DNA of 64,000 nucleotides from the NCBI GenBank assembly GCA_963772265.1, contig CAVYWS010000005.1:248001-312000 (forward strand), given 5' to 3'. Below the pieces are notes generated by a model, which made no database searches, was not told where the DNA came from, and was given only the letters and a program-made list of their open reading frames with translations. The translations under genes and the position numbers were made by a program. This document shows, piece by piece, positions 55,583 through 64,000 of this stretch. The DNA is from Mayfieldus sp963772265. Lineage in GTDB: Bacteria > Actinomycetota > Thermoleophilia > Solirubrobacterales > 70-9. How positions within the stretch are numbered: position 1 is the first letter of the stretch; each line of letters starts with the position of its first letter.

Positions 55583-55774
55583 ATGGCAAAGGTCTGTCAT
55601 AGCTGTGGCAAGGGGCCCGCATTCGGCAACTCCCGAAGCCACTCGATGGTCGCCACCAGGCGCCGTTTCAACCCGAACCTGCAGAAGGTGCGGATTCAGG
55701 ACGGCGCCAGCACCCGCCGTGTCTACGTCTGCGCTCGCTGCCTGAAGTCGAACAAGGTCACGAAGGCAGTCTGA
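55583..55774 (+). CDS. rpmB: Ribosomal protein bL28, zinc-binding type
   Basis: 63 residues from ATG 55583 (MAKVCHSCGKGPAFGNSRSH), with HSMVATRRRFNPNLQKVRI and VYVCARCLKSNKV. CHSC and CARC form a four-cysteine zinc site (C+ form). An upstream in-frame ATG at 55502 would add 27 residues inside the structured element and is rejected. It heads the rpmB-fakA-like-recG-rsmD-coaD order found in many Gram-positive genomes. Confidence 0.97.
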   Translation: MAKVCHSCGKGPAFGNSRSHSMVATRRRFNPNLQKVRIQDGASTRRVYVCARCLKSNKVTKAV

Positions 55775-55787
55775 GGGCCCGCGGCCG

Positions 55788-57419
55788 ATGGCCGATCCCT
55801 CGATAGCGCGGTTCCGCCGGGTGGTCGGCGCCGCCTACGCCAATCTCGAGGCGCGCCGCGACGAGGTCAACGACCTCAACGTGTTCCCGGTCGCCGACGG
55901 TGACACCGGCGACAACATGGCGATGACGATGCGCGCCGTGATGACCGAGCTCGACCGCATCGACGGCCAGATGGTCGACGAAATCGGTCGGACCCAGCTG
56001 GTTCAGGCGCTCGCCCGGGCCGCCCTGATGGGGGCACGCGGAAACTCGGGCGTGATCCTGAGCCAGATCGTTCGCGGCGCCGCCGAGGAGCTGGCCAGCC
56101 GTCCCGGCGAGCTTGTCGACCCGGTTCTCGTCGCCTCGGCCTTCGCCCGCGCCGCCGACGCCGCCTACGACTCGGTCCGCGATCCGGCCGAGGGAACGAT
56201 GCTGACGGTGTTCCGCGAGATGGCGCACTCGATCGCCCGCCAGCTCGCCCATCTCGAGGCCGAGAAGCAGCGCCTCGGGCCGGATGCGACCGATGCCGAG
56301 CAGGATGCGGTTCTGGCCGAGATCCTGGAGCGGGCGATCGAGGATGGCCAGCAGGCGGTGGAGCGGACCCCCGAACAACTCGAAGTGCTGCGCGAATCCG
56401 GTGTCGTCGACGCCGGCGGCTACGGGCTCGTCCTGATCCTGGCCGGGGTGGTGGCGGGCCTGCGAGGAGATTTCGCCGACGTCCCGGAGGTTGCCCATCA
56501 CGAGCCGGCCCGTCTCACCCGGCCCCACCACGAGGACAGCCGCTACCGCTTCTGCACCAACTTCATCGTCACCGGCTCCGACTTGGTCGGGCGCGGCTTC
56601 GTACCCCAGCTCGAGGAGCTTGGCGACTCGGTGCTGGTCGTCGGCGACGAGGCGACGCTCAAGGTCCACGTCCACACCGACGAGCCCGAGGCGGCGGTGG
56701 CGCTGTTCGACGGCTTGGGCGAGGTGAGCAAGCTCGACGTCGGCGACATGCGCGAGCAGATCGCCGAGCGACAGGAACGCCTGCGGGTGGGACGCATCGG
56801 GGTCGTCGCGGTTGCCGCCGGCGATGGGATGCGAAAGCTGTTCGAGGACCTCGGCGCCAACGTGGTCGACGGCGGCGAGACGCTGAACCCCTCCACCTAC
56901 GAGCTGCTCGCCGGGATCCATGAGGTCGCGGCCGAAGAGGTCCTGGTGCTGCCGAACTCCCGCAACGTGGTGATGGCGGCGGAGCGCGCCGCCGAGCTCT
57001 CGGAGAAGCCCGCCCGGGTGGTCGCCTCCCACTCCCAGCAGGCAGGCCTGCTGGCGATCGTCGAGCTCGATCCAGAGGCCGGGGCGGGCGAGAACGCCGA
57101 CCGCCTCGACGCCGCGCTCGCCGAGATCCGGACCGGGGCGGTGGCCCCGGCGGCGCGCGACGACACCCACGGCCGCTTCCGTCGCGGCGATGCGCTGGGG
57201 TTCGTCGGCGGCGAGGTTGTCGCCTGGGGCGGGGCGGGAACCACGCTCGCGGCGACGATCGAGCGGCTCGGCTCGGGGGCGGAGCTGGTCACCGTCATCG
57301 GCGGCCTCGAGGCGCCGATCCCGCTGGCCGAGATCGGATCGCACGCCCCCGCCGAGATCGAGCTCGAGGTACAGGAGGGAGGGCAACCGCACTACTGGTG
57401 GCTGCTCGCCGCCCAGTGA
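55788..57419 (+). CDS. FakA/YloV-like DAK2-domain kinase
   Basis: 543 residues, intact. The N-terminal DAK2 domain has NVFPVADGDTGDNMAMTMRA with the nucleotide-metal aspartates, and MGARGNSGVILSQI. The middle and C-terminal regions contain SGVVDAGGYGLVLILAG, LKVHVHTDEPEAAVALFDG and LVTVIGGLEAP. This is the architecture of FakA, the kinase subunit that phosphorylates FakB-bound fatty acids for phospholipid synthesis. That role is inferred; no FakB/DegV partner is in the window. Its neighbours (rpmB, recG) are the usual ones. Confidence 0.88.
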   Translation: MADPSIARFRRVVGAAYANLEARRDEVNDLNVFPVADGDTGDNMAMTMRAVMTELDRIDGQMVDEIGRTQLVQALARAALMGARGNSGVILSQIVRGAAEELASRPGELVDPVLVASAFARAADAAYDSVRDPAEGTMLTVFREMAHSIARQLAHLEAEKQRLGPDATDAEQDAVLAEILERAIEDGQQAVERTPEQLEVLRESGVVDAGGYGLVLILAGVVAGLRGDFADVPEVAHHEPARLTRPHHEDSRYRFCTNFIVTGSDLVGRGFVPQLEELGDSVLVVGDEATLKVHVHTDEPEAAVALFDGLGEVSKLDVGDMREQIAERQERLRVGRIGVVAVAAGDGMRKLFEDLGANVVDGGETLNPSTYELLAGIHEVAAEEVLVLPNSRNVVMAAERAAELSEKPARVVASHSQQAGLLAIVELDPEAGAGENADRLDAALAEIRTGAVAPAARDDTHGRFRRGDALGFVGGEVVAWGGAGTTLAATIERLGSGAELVTVIGGLEAPIPLAEIGSHAPAEIELEVQEGGQPHYWWLLAAQ

Positions 57420-58190
57420 GCGAGGACGACGGCCTTCCCGTCCTCTGGCAGCTCCGCTTCTCGCATTTCAACGAAAAGGGCCGCTGGGCGCTCGACTACA
57501 AGGGCGTTCCGCATCGCCGCCGCTCTTTGGTCCCCGGCCGCCATCCACTGCGCTCCCGCCGCCTCGGCGGCCGGGGAACGACACCGCTCCTGCAGCTCAA
57601 CGGCGAGACGATCGGCGACAGCACCGAGATCGTCGCCCGCCTGGAGGAGCGAAACCCGGATCCGCCGCTCTACCCGGACACCGAGATCGACCGTGAGGGG
57701 GCGCTGGAGCTCGAGGACCGCTTCGACGAGCAGCTCGGCCCGGGCATCCGCAGCGCCGTCTTCCATGCGCTGCTTGCCGGATCGGAGGACCACCCTTGAA
57801 ATGACCATGCAGGGCCTGCCCGCGAGGGAGCGGATGCTCGCGACCGCGCTCTGGCCGGTGTTGAAAGTCGGGATCAGGCGCACCCTGCCCGCCGACGCTG
57901 AAGCAGGCCGGCGCGGGCGCGAGGCTACCGTCGCCGCGCTGGACCTGATCGAGTCCGAGCTGGAGGGCGACTACCTGGTCGGAGACCGTTTCAGCGTCGC
58001 CGATCTCACCGCTGCCGCCCTGCTCTTTCCGCTCGTCGCACCACCGCAGTTCCCATACGAGCTGCCCGCCGAGTGGCCCGACGAATGGGAGCAATTTCGC
58101 CGCTCGCTCAGCGACCGGCCCGCCTACCAATGGGTGCAGGAGATGTACTCCCGGCACCGGGGCAGCTCGGCGGCAGTCAGCGACGATTAG
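57416..58190 (+). CDS. Glutathione S-transferase-fold protein (one frameshift)
   Basis: GTG 57416 overlaps the previous stop. The N-terminal thioredoxin-like domain reads LPVLWQLRFSHFNEKGRWAL, TPLLQLNGETIGDSTEIVAR and LEERNPDPPLYP. An indel near 57785 shifts the frame; the helical C-terminal domain has LDLIESELEGDYLVGDRFSV and ADLTAAALLFPLV. About 258 residues. Actinobacteria mostly lack glutathione, so the cosubstrate is uncertain; a structural or mycothiol-linked role is possible. Confidence 0.85.
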
Positions 58191-58222
58191 GCCATCGCCG
58201 CCCCGGCGTAGCCTTCGCCGCA

Positions 58223-60489
58223 ATGGGTGAACCTGCGCCAGCAGCCGTGATCGAGGCCGGTGCCGAGCCGGCCGACGAAATCCCGCCGCCGGGCTTCGGA
58301 AGCGGAGGGCCGCAAAGCCGCGACGAGCTTCTGGCGGCGCCGGTCCGCTGGCCGCAGCCGTCCCGGCTCGCGACATCGCTTCAGGCCCTGGCCGGGATCG
58401 GGCCGAAGCTCTCGGCGGCGGCTGAAGAGGCCGGCATCGAGAGCCTTGGCGAGCTGCTGCTGCGGGTGCCGCACGACTACCGCGACCGGGCCGACCGGCG
58501 CCCGCTCGCCGACCTTCGAATCGGCGAGGAGGCGACGGTGCTGGTCGAGGTGCGAAGCGCCAAGCTGCGCCCGACCCGCCGCCGTGGGCTGACGATCGTC
58601 GAGGCCAAGGTCGCCGACGAGTCCGGCCCGGCGACCGCGACCTGGTTCAACCAGGCCTGGCTGGTGGAGAAGATGACGCCCGGCACGCGGCTTCTGCTCA
58701 GCGGCCAGCTCGACCGCCGCGGGTTCCGGGTCAGCGAGCACGAGTTCCTCGACTCCGGCGAATCCGACGCGGCCGACTCTGCCGAGCGGCCCTACCGCGA
58801 CGCCGCTCCGGGGCGCCGGCCCCCGCCCGGGCTCCACACCACCGGCCTGGTCCCGGTGCATCCCGCGACCGAGCGGCTGCGCCCGCAGAGGATTCGCGAG
58901 TGGGTCTGGCAGGCGACCGGCCTCGCCGGCGACGCGATCGAGCCGCTGCCCGGCGAGCTGCGCACCCGGCGCGAGCTGCCCGCGGTCGCCGACGCGCTGC
59001 TCGCGGCGCACTTCCCCGAGGATCCCGAGCAGGTCGAGGTGGCCAGGCGCCGGCTCGGGTTCGAGGAGCTGTTCCTCTACCAGGCGGCGCTGGCGGCGCG
59101 GCGCCGGCGGCGGCGCAGCGGCCGCGCCGCGCCGAAGCTCGGCGAGCCGGGCCCGACTGGCGACGGGCTGGGTCGAGTCGCTGCCCTTCGAGCTGACCGC
59201 CGATCAGCGCCAGGCCGTCGATCAGATCGACGCCGACCTCGACTGCGGGGAGCCGATGCAGCGGCTGTTGATGGGCGAGGTCGGGTCGGGCAAGACGGTG
59301 GTCGCGCTCTACGCGATGCTGCGGGCGCTGGAGGCCGGACACCAGGGGGCGCTGATGGCTCCGACCGAGACCCTGGCCGAGCAGCACGCCGCCACCCTCG
59401 ACCGCCTGCTTGCGGCGCAGCCGCTGCCGTTTGCGCTGATCACCGGCGCCACCCCGGCGGCCCGGCGGCGCGAGGCGCTCGAGCGCCTCGCCTCCGGCGA
59501 GCTGGGGCTCGTCGTCGGCACCCACGCCCTGATCGAGCCCGAGGTCGAGTTCGCGGGGCTGGGGGTCTGCGTGGTCGACGAGCAGCACCGCTTCGGGGTG
59601 CGCCAGCGGGCGATGCTGGATGCGAAGGCGTCGCGCGGCCTGGCTCCCCACGTCCTGCACATGACCGCGACCCCGATCCCCCGAACCCTCTCCTTGACCG
59701 CCTACGGCGATCTCGATTCGACGGTGCTGCGCGAATTGCCGGCGGGCCGCCGTCCGGTCAAGACCTGGCTGGTCGAGGAGGACCGCCGCGCCGGCGCCTA
59801 CGAGTTCATCCGCGAGCGGCTGCGCGAGGGACGCCAGGCCTACGTCGTCTGCCCGCTTGTCTCGGAGTCCGAGAAGCTTCAGGCGCGGGCGGCCGGGGAT
59901 GAGGCGAAGCGGCTGGCGGCGGGCGAGTTCGCCGAGTTCGAGGTCGGCCTGCTGCACGGGCAGATGCCGTCGGCGGCAAAGGGGGAGGCGATGAAGCGCT
60001 TCGTCTCCGGACGACACCGACGTCCTCGTCGCGACCAGCGTGATCGAGGTCGGCATCGACGTCGCCAACGCGACAGTGATGCTGATCGAGGGCGCCGAGC
60101 GCTACGGCGTCTCGCAGCTGCATCAGCTTCGCGGCAGGGTGGGAAGGGGGGAGCACGAGTCGTTCTGCATCCTCTTTGGCGACTCAGCCGGGGAGATGGC
60201 CCGCAGCCGGCTCGAGGCCGTCGCCGGCGAGCGCGACGGGTTCAAGCTCGCCGAGGTCGACCTGGCGCTGCGCGGCGAGGGCGAGATTCTCGGCACCCGC
60301 CAGCACGGCCTGCCGCGCTTTCGCGTCGCTTCGCTACCCGAGGACACCGCGCTTCTGCTCGCCGCCCGCCAGGAGGTGCTGGAGCTGTTGCGGCGCCACC
60401 GCTCACTCGAGGCTCCGGAGCTGGGGCCGCTGATGGACGCCGCCCGCGATCGCTTCGGCGACGAGGCCGCCGAACCGATCCCGGCATGA
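58223..60489 (+). CDS. recG: RecG, ATP-dependent DNA helicase (two frameshifts)
   Basis: Branch-migration helicase that regresses stalled forks. ATG 58223 gives MGEPAPAAVIEAGAEPADEI. The wedge region is LAGIGPKLSAAAEEAGIESL, LLLRVPHDYRDR. Helicase motifs are LTADQRQAVDQI, LLMGEVGSGKTVVAL, APTETLAEQH, VVDEQHRFGVRQR (DEQH box), MTATPIPRTLSLT, TSVIEVGIDVANATVM and QLRGRVGRG. Extra bases near 59168 and 60012 are inferred. About 754 residues. ATGA overlap with rsmD. Confidence 0.94.
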
Positions 60490-61036
60490 GGGTGGTCGCC
60501 GGGGAGCTGGGCGGCCGGCGGCTGGTCGCCCCGCGGGGCTGGCGGGTGCGCCCGACCTCGGACCGTGTCCGCGAGGCGATCTTCTCGGCGCTTGGCGCGA
60601 TCGAGGGCGCCCGCGTGCTCGACCTCTATTGCGGTACGGGAGCGCTCGGGATCGAAGCAATCTCCCGCGGTGCGGTGACGGCGACCCTGATCGACCGCGA
60701 CGTTCGTCCGGCACTCGGCAACGTGCGCAACCTGAAGCTCCAGGACGAGGTGTCTCTCGTCCGCGCCGACCCGACGGCTTGGCTCAGGCCACGAGCCACG
60801 AGTGACGAGCCACGAACGCCCTTTGACCTCATCTTCGTCGACCCCCCCTATAAACTCGCGCACCGCCTTGGGCCCGAGCTCGAACCCCATCTGCCCACCC
60901 ACCTCGCGCCCGGCGGCCGCGTGATCGTCGAGTGCTCGGCCCGCCGGCCTCTGGAGCTGTCGCTGCCGATCCTGCGCGAGCGCCGCTACGGCAACACCCT
61001 GGTCGTCTTCCACGGCCGACCCGAGGAGGGCACGGC

Positions 61037-61040
<4 letters not shown>
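60486..61040 (+). CDS. rsmD: RsmD, 16S rRNA (guanine966-N2)-methyltransferase
   Basis: 184 residues, intact. GGRRLVAPRGWRVRPTSDRV, VLDLYCGTGALGIEAISRGA (SAM-binding) and LIFVDPPYKL (catalytic DPPY) are diagnostic. A segment just before DLIFVDPPY (60785-60815) is made of short repeats of CCACGA and GACGAG, encoding RPRATSDEPRTP, probably a slipped-strand expansion in a surface loop. ATGA overlap with coaD. Confidence 0.95.
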
Positions 61041-61534
<494 letters not shown>

Positions 61535-61641
61535 CGCCGACTCGCCGGGCTGAAGGATTGGGCGCTCGTTTGCAAAAAGCCGAGGAAATCAGGGTTTCCG
61601 CCCCAAATCAGCTCCGGGGTGCGTAGGCTTACCGACCACAA

Positions 61642-62112
61642 ATGGACGTCCTGGTTCTCATAGACAAGCTCGACGACCTTGTCCACAACGCCCGGCCGGT
61701 CCCGCTGACCGACCAGGTGCGGGTCGATCGCGAGGAGGTCTATGACCTCCTCGACCAGATGCGCGCCACGATCCCCGAGGAGATCAAGCAGGCTCGCTGG
61801 ATCGTCAAGGAGCGTCAGGAGATGCTCGCGGAGGCCAAGCGCGAGGCCGAGCGGATCGTCCGCGAGGCCCGCGAGCAGCAGTCGCGACTGATCGCCGACG
61901 AGGAGATCACCAAGCAGGCTGAGCGCGCCGCCGACGAGATCGTCGAGGAGGCGCGGGGCCGAGAGCGCGAGATTCGCCTCGGTGCCGAGGACTACGCCGA
62001 CGAGATCCTCAACACCCTCGAGGTCAACCTGCAGAAGTTCCTCGCCGCCGTGCAGCGCGGCCGCGATCGTCTCGCCGGCCGCGACGAAGAGCCGGCCGAG
62101 ATCGAGCAGTAG
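61642..62112 (+). CDS. SepIVA/DivIVA-like coiled-coil protein
   Basis: 156 residues, intact. The N terminus MDVLVLIDKLDDLVHNARPV and YDLLDQMRATIPEEIKQARW resembles mycobacterial SepIVA, a DivIVA-domain septation factor also encoded near coaD. The centre is a continuous charged coiled coil (AEAKREAERIVREAREQQSR, ADEIVEEARGREREIRLGAE). It is clearly shorter than SepIVA. Role in division or polar growth is inferred from similarity and location. The 107-nt upstream gap is AT-richer and may hold its promoter. Confidence 0.72.
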   Translation: MDVLVLIDKLDDLVHNARPVPLTDQVRVDREEVYDLLDQMRATIPEEIKQARWIVKERQEMLAEAKREAERIVREAREQQSRLIADEEITKQAERAADEIVEEARGREREIRLGAEDYADEILNTLEVNLQKFLAAVQRGRDRLAGRDEEPAEIEQ

Positions 62113-62115
62113 GCC

Positions 62116-62143
62116 CAAGGGCCTCTCGGCAGATTTGCCCTTG
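62116..62143 (+). terminator. Hairpin after the SepIVA-like gene
   Basis: CAAGGGC (62116-62122) pairs perfectly with GCCCTTG (62137-62143), starting three nt after the stop codon. No T-run follows, so termination is only possible, not certain. Confidence 0.4.
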
Positions 62144-62204
62144 CCCGCCGATCGCCGGCGTGGGATGTTTGACCTGACCAAAATCCCAGGGAAGGGGGGC
62201 TTCA

Positions 62205-62753
62205 ATGCCCGGAAGGTTTCGTCCCAAGCTCAGCTTCGCCAACGTCGTCGCGGCGATCGCCTTGTTCGTGGCGCTTGGCGGCAGCGCCTACGCCGTCTCC
62301 ATCGCCCCGAAGAATTCGGTGACGAGCAAGAGCATCAAGAAGGGCAGTGTGAAGAGCGTCGACGTCAAGAACAACAATGTGAAGAGCGTCGACGTCAAGA
62401 ACAACAACCTGACCGGCACCGATATCAAGGAGACGACCCTCAACGGCGTCGACCGCTGCCCTTCCGGCGCCCCGAACCGGGTTGGCGACCTGTGCTTCAG
62501 CAATTTGCTCGGGCCAGCGGGTTGGGACGCGGCCCTGCGCGACTGTGCCGCGAGGGGGTTGAGGGCACCCACGATTGCCGACGCGCTGCTGCTGACCACC
62601 AGCGGCGCGGCTGGCAACTCAACCTGGACCGACGAGGTCGCCGACGTTGGAGCCGGGACTCGAGTACTGGTCAAGAAGGACGAGCCCAAGATCGTTGCGC
62701 TCGGGGTGGCGACCAACCAGCCGTATCACTGCGTGGCGTCGCCGACGAGCTGA
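62205..62753 (+). CDS. Small secreted repeat protein, Thermoleophilia type
   Basis: 182 residues, function unknown. ATG 62205, after GGGAAGGGGGG, gives MPGRFRPKLSFANVVAAIAL and a signal peptide ending GGSAYAV. Residues ~30-70 are Asn/Lys/Ser/Val-rich tandem repeats (KSVDVKNNNVKSVDVKNNN), followed by a domain with two cysteine pairs (DRCPSGAP, GDLCFSN, RDCAARG, YHCVASP). Leaders of this type are, from recollection, frequent in Solirubrobacterales. The repeats suggest a stalk or beta-solenoid turn. Confidence 0.75.
   Translation: MPGRFRPKLSFANVVAAIALFVALGGSAYAVSIAPKNSVTSKSIKKGSVKSVDVKNNNVKSVDVKNNNLTGTDIKETTLNGVDRCPSGAPNRVGDLCFSNLLGPAGWDAALRDCAARGLRAPTIADALLLTTSGAAGNSTWTDEVADVGAGTRVLVKKDEPKIVALGVATNQPYHCVASPTS
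62348..62406 (+). repeat. 30-nt tandem coding repeat, two copies
   Basis: A 29-nt unit beginning GTGAAGAGCGTCGACGTCAA occurs at 62348-62376 and 62378-62406, identical in both. It encodes VKSVDVKNNN twice in the secreted protein. Exact identity suggests recent duplication. Confidence 0.9.
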
Positions 62754-62986
62754 ACGACCTGCGCCGGGCGCTTTCTGCGAAGGTCAGCGCCCGGCGCAGC
62801 CGACCCGGCGAATAATCGGACAACCCGGGCCGGCCCGGCCCGATTACCGATTAATGCCCTTGTGGCGACGGTCGGGCGCTGAAAGAGTCGCGCCTACTGG
62901 GGGGTCTCTGTTTGAGAATCAGTCTTGGCGTACATCCCGAAGCTCACGAAAACGGGGCCGGTCGTGGGTCGGCCCTGGCCGCGACG

Positions 62987-63187
62987 ATGCGCGAGATCGA
63001 GCCGGGGACACATGTGCGGTTGGTATTCCGAAGCGGCCGCGAGGTCTCCGGCCGGTTCGCCGGTGTGAGCGGCTCGACGATCGAGCTCGACAACGGCAAC
63101 ACCCGGATCCCGCTGCGCGAGGTCGAGCGCCTGTTCATGGAGTTCGGCTCCCGGCCGCGCCGCCGCAAGCGCCACAATGCCGCCTAG
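62987..63187 (+). CDS. Small Sm-fold-like protein, function unknown
   Basis: 66 residues from ATG 62987 (MREIEPGTHVRLVFRSGREV). TTG 62912 would add 25 residues. The pattern of five short strands (HVRLVFRSG, EVSGRFAGVSG, STIELDNG, TRIPLREVERLFMEF) resembles an Sm/SH3-like barrel, and the C terminus is basic (RPRRRKRHNAA), as expected of an RNA or DNA binder. It does not carry clear Hfq signatures. The stop overlaps that of the convergent methyltransferase in CTAG. Confidence 0.6.
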   Translation: MREIEPGTHVRLVFRSGREVSGRFAGVSGSTIELDNGNTRIPLREVERLFMEFGSRPRRRKRHNAA

Positions 63188-63732
63188 CGCGGACGGTAGT
63201 CGGCTCTGACAACCGCCAGGTCGTCGGCGGTCCAGATCACCTCTCCGCCGCACCACTCGGCGAGCTCTGAGGCGGTGTCGGGGAAGTCGACCCCCGGCTC
63301 CAGCGAGGCGACCTGAACCTCTGCCTTGACCACGTCGCCGAGGACCAGCGAGCGCGACTGCTCGCGGACCCTGCGAAACAGGACCCGCTTCTGTTCGTCG
63401 GTGAGGTGATGCACCGAGAGCACCGAGATCACCAGGTCCCAGGGGCCGTCCGGAAGCGGATCCTCCATCCGCGCCAACTGGACGTCCTCGACCAGCTCGC
63501 GGGCCCGGAAGACCATCTCGGGGCTGGAGTCGAGGCCGGTGATCTGCGCCTCGGGATGGGCGGCGAGGATTCGCTTGGTGGTCTCGCCGGTTCCGATCCC
63601 CAGCTCCAGCACCCGGGCGGGCGGAAACGGAATCGCGGCCGCCGCCTGGTCCTGGAGCTCGTCGTAGCGGGGGACGTCCGCGCGGATCCGCTCCAGGTAC
63701 CTGCTCGGGTCTGAGTGGAATTGATCGCTCAC
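63184..63732 (-). CDS. Class I SAM-dependent methyltransferase
   Basis: GTG 63732 (VSDQFHSDPSRYLERIRADV) is preferred to an upstream in-frame ATG at 63786, which would lie across the divergent promoter region. Motif I RVLELGIGTGETTKRIL, then ITGLDSSPEMVFRARELV and WDLVISVLSVHHLTDEQK, define a Rossmann methyltransferase. 182 residues. Substrate unknown. Divergent from the DUF177 gene. Confidence 0.85.
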   Translation of the reverse strand: MSDQFHSDPSRYLERIRADVPRYDELQDQAAAAIPFPPARVLELGIGTGETTKRILAAHPEAQITGLDSSPEMVFRARELVEDVQLARMEDPLPDGPWDLVISVLSVHHLTDEQKRVLFRRVREQSRSLVLGDVVKAEVQVASLEPGVDFPDTASELAEWCGGEVIWTADDLAVVRADYRPR

Positions 63733-63778
63733 GCTAACCTCGGTCGCGGCCCATCGTAGTCGCCACCGGGAGGCCCTC

Positions 63779-64000
63779 ATGTCCACTCAACCCAGCATCG
63801 TCGACCTCTCCCGGCTCTCGCTGTCGTTCGGCGAGGCCGCCACTCTCTTCGTGCCGGTGCGGCCTCGCCCCCTCGATCTGGGCGGGCAGACCTACGCCGC
63901 CGATCCGGAGACGGTCGAGGCGCGGCTGGACGCCTCCCGTACCAGCTCGGGCTACGCCCTGCGGCTGCGGCTCGCGGTCGCTCTCGACGGCCCCTGCCAG
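63779..64000 (+). CDS. DUF177/YceD-family protein (3' end outside window)
   Basis: ATG 63779, after GGGAGG, gives MSTQPSIVDLSRLSLSFGEA; 74 residues are visible, ending LRLAVALDGPCQ. The pattern VDLSRL, FVPVRPRPLDLGGQTYAADP and the first cysteine of a likely C-x-x-C match DUF177 (YceD). That family usually precedes rpmF (bL32) and has been linked to 23S rRNA accumulation. rpmF is expected just beyond the window. Confidence 0.8.
   Translation, partial: MSTQPSIVDLSRLSLSFGEAATLFVPVRPRPLDLGGQTYAADPETVEARLDASRTSSGYALRLRLAVALDGPCQ

Overview
The window is about 70% GC chromosomal DNA from a Gram-positive actinobacterial lineage. It is most likely class Thermoleophilia, in or near Solirubrobacterales. 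This rests on: actinobacterial-style division and wall genes; GTG starts and ATGA/GTGA gene overlaps throughout; bacterial Ku plus a LigD-type polymerase; a SepIVA-like coiled-coil protein next to coaD; and secreted proteins with an ANVVAAIALFVALGGSAYA-type leader and RTX-like tails, which I associate with that group. The assignment is from recollection of family patterns, not from a search. The MurE DNPR motif predicts meso-diaminopimelate peptidoglycan. I saw no rRNA, tRNA, insertion sequence, prophage or CRISPR array.

Layout. 1-12,041 is a dcw wall/division cluster: murE (5' end outside the window), murF, mraY, murD, ftsW, murG, murC, murB, ftsQ, ftsZ. 12,105-16,579 is the glycine cleavage set gcvT-gcvH-gcvPA-gcvPB, facing a convergent Ku/LigD-polymerase end-joining pair (16,576-18,446). 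18,533-25,951 is more accessory: a FetAB-like ABC exporter, an MmcQ/YjbR protein, an ECF sigma factor with a membrane beta-propeller anti-sigma candidate, an M14 peptidase, a propeller lipoprotein and a DHA2 multidrug exporter. 26,128-41,954 holds trpS, a secreted RTX-like protein, scpA-scpB-rluB, an aromatic amino acid group (aroH, hisC-like, aroF, tyrA, aroA) interrupted by a secreted serine protease, then cmk, der and a DUF3352-like protein. 41,975-48,680 holds metK, priA, def, fmt, a small zinc-ribbon protein and rpe. 48,703-51,131 is a glycosyltransferase/flippase pair. 51,258-54,833 is ribD-ribE-ribBA-ribH. 54,837-64,000 holds an RTX-like protein, rpmB, a FakA/YloV-like kinase, a GST-like protein, recG, rsmD, coaD, a SepIVA-like protein, small proteins, a methyltransferase and the start of a DUF177/YceD gene.

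Most interesting signal: a family of structured intergenic elements. Two 163-nt copies (25,963-26,125 before trpS; 30,257-30,419 before rluB) share two near-invariant blocks, while their stems differ in sequence yet stay complementary. A shorter copy lies before tyrA (35,191-35,295) and a reduced, less certain one before rpmB (55,460-55,558). The compensatory changes suggest a selected RNA, or possibly DNA, fold that I do not recognise. Other unexplained items are a 118-nt hairpin between mraY and murD, a 16-bp palindrome upstream of ftsZ, and an inverted repeat before ribD.

Caution on quality: roughly fifty single-base indels interrupt otherwise well-conserved genes, many of them essential. 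Most are one extra G or C, and they are densest from murB to gcvT. I read these as sequence errors and annotate whole genes across them, giving approximate shift positions.
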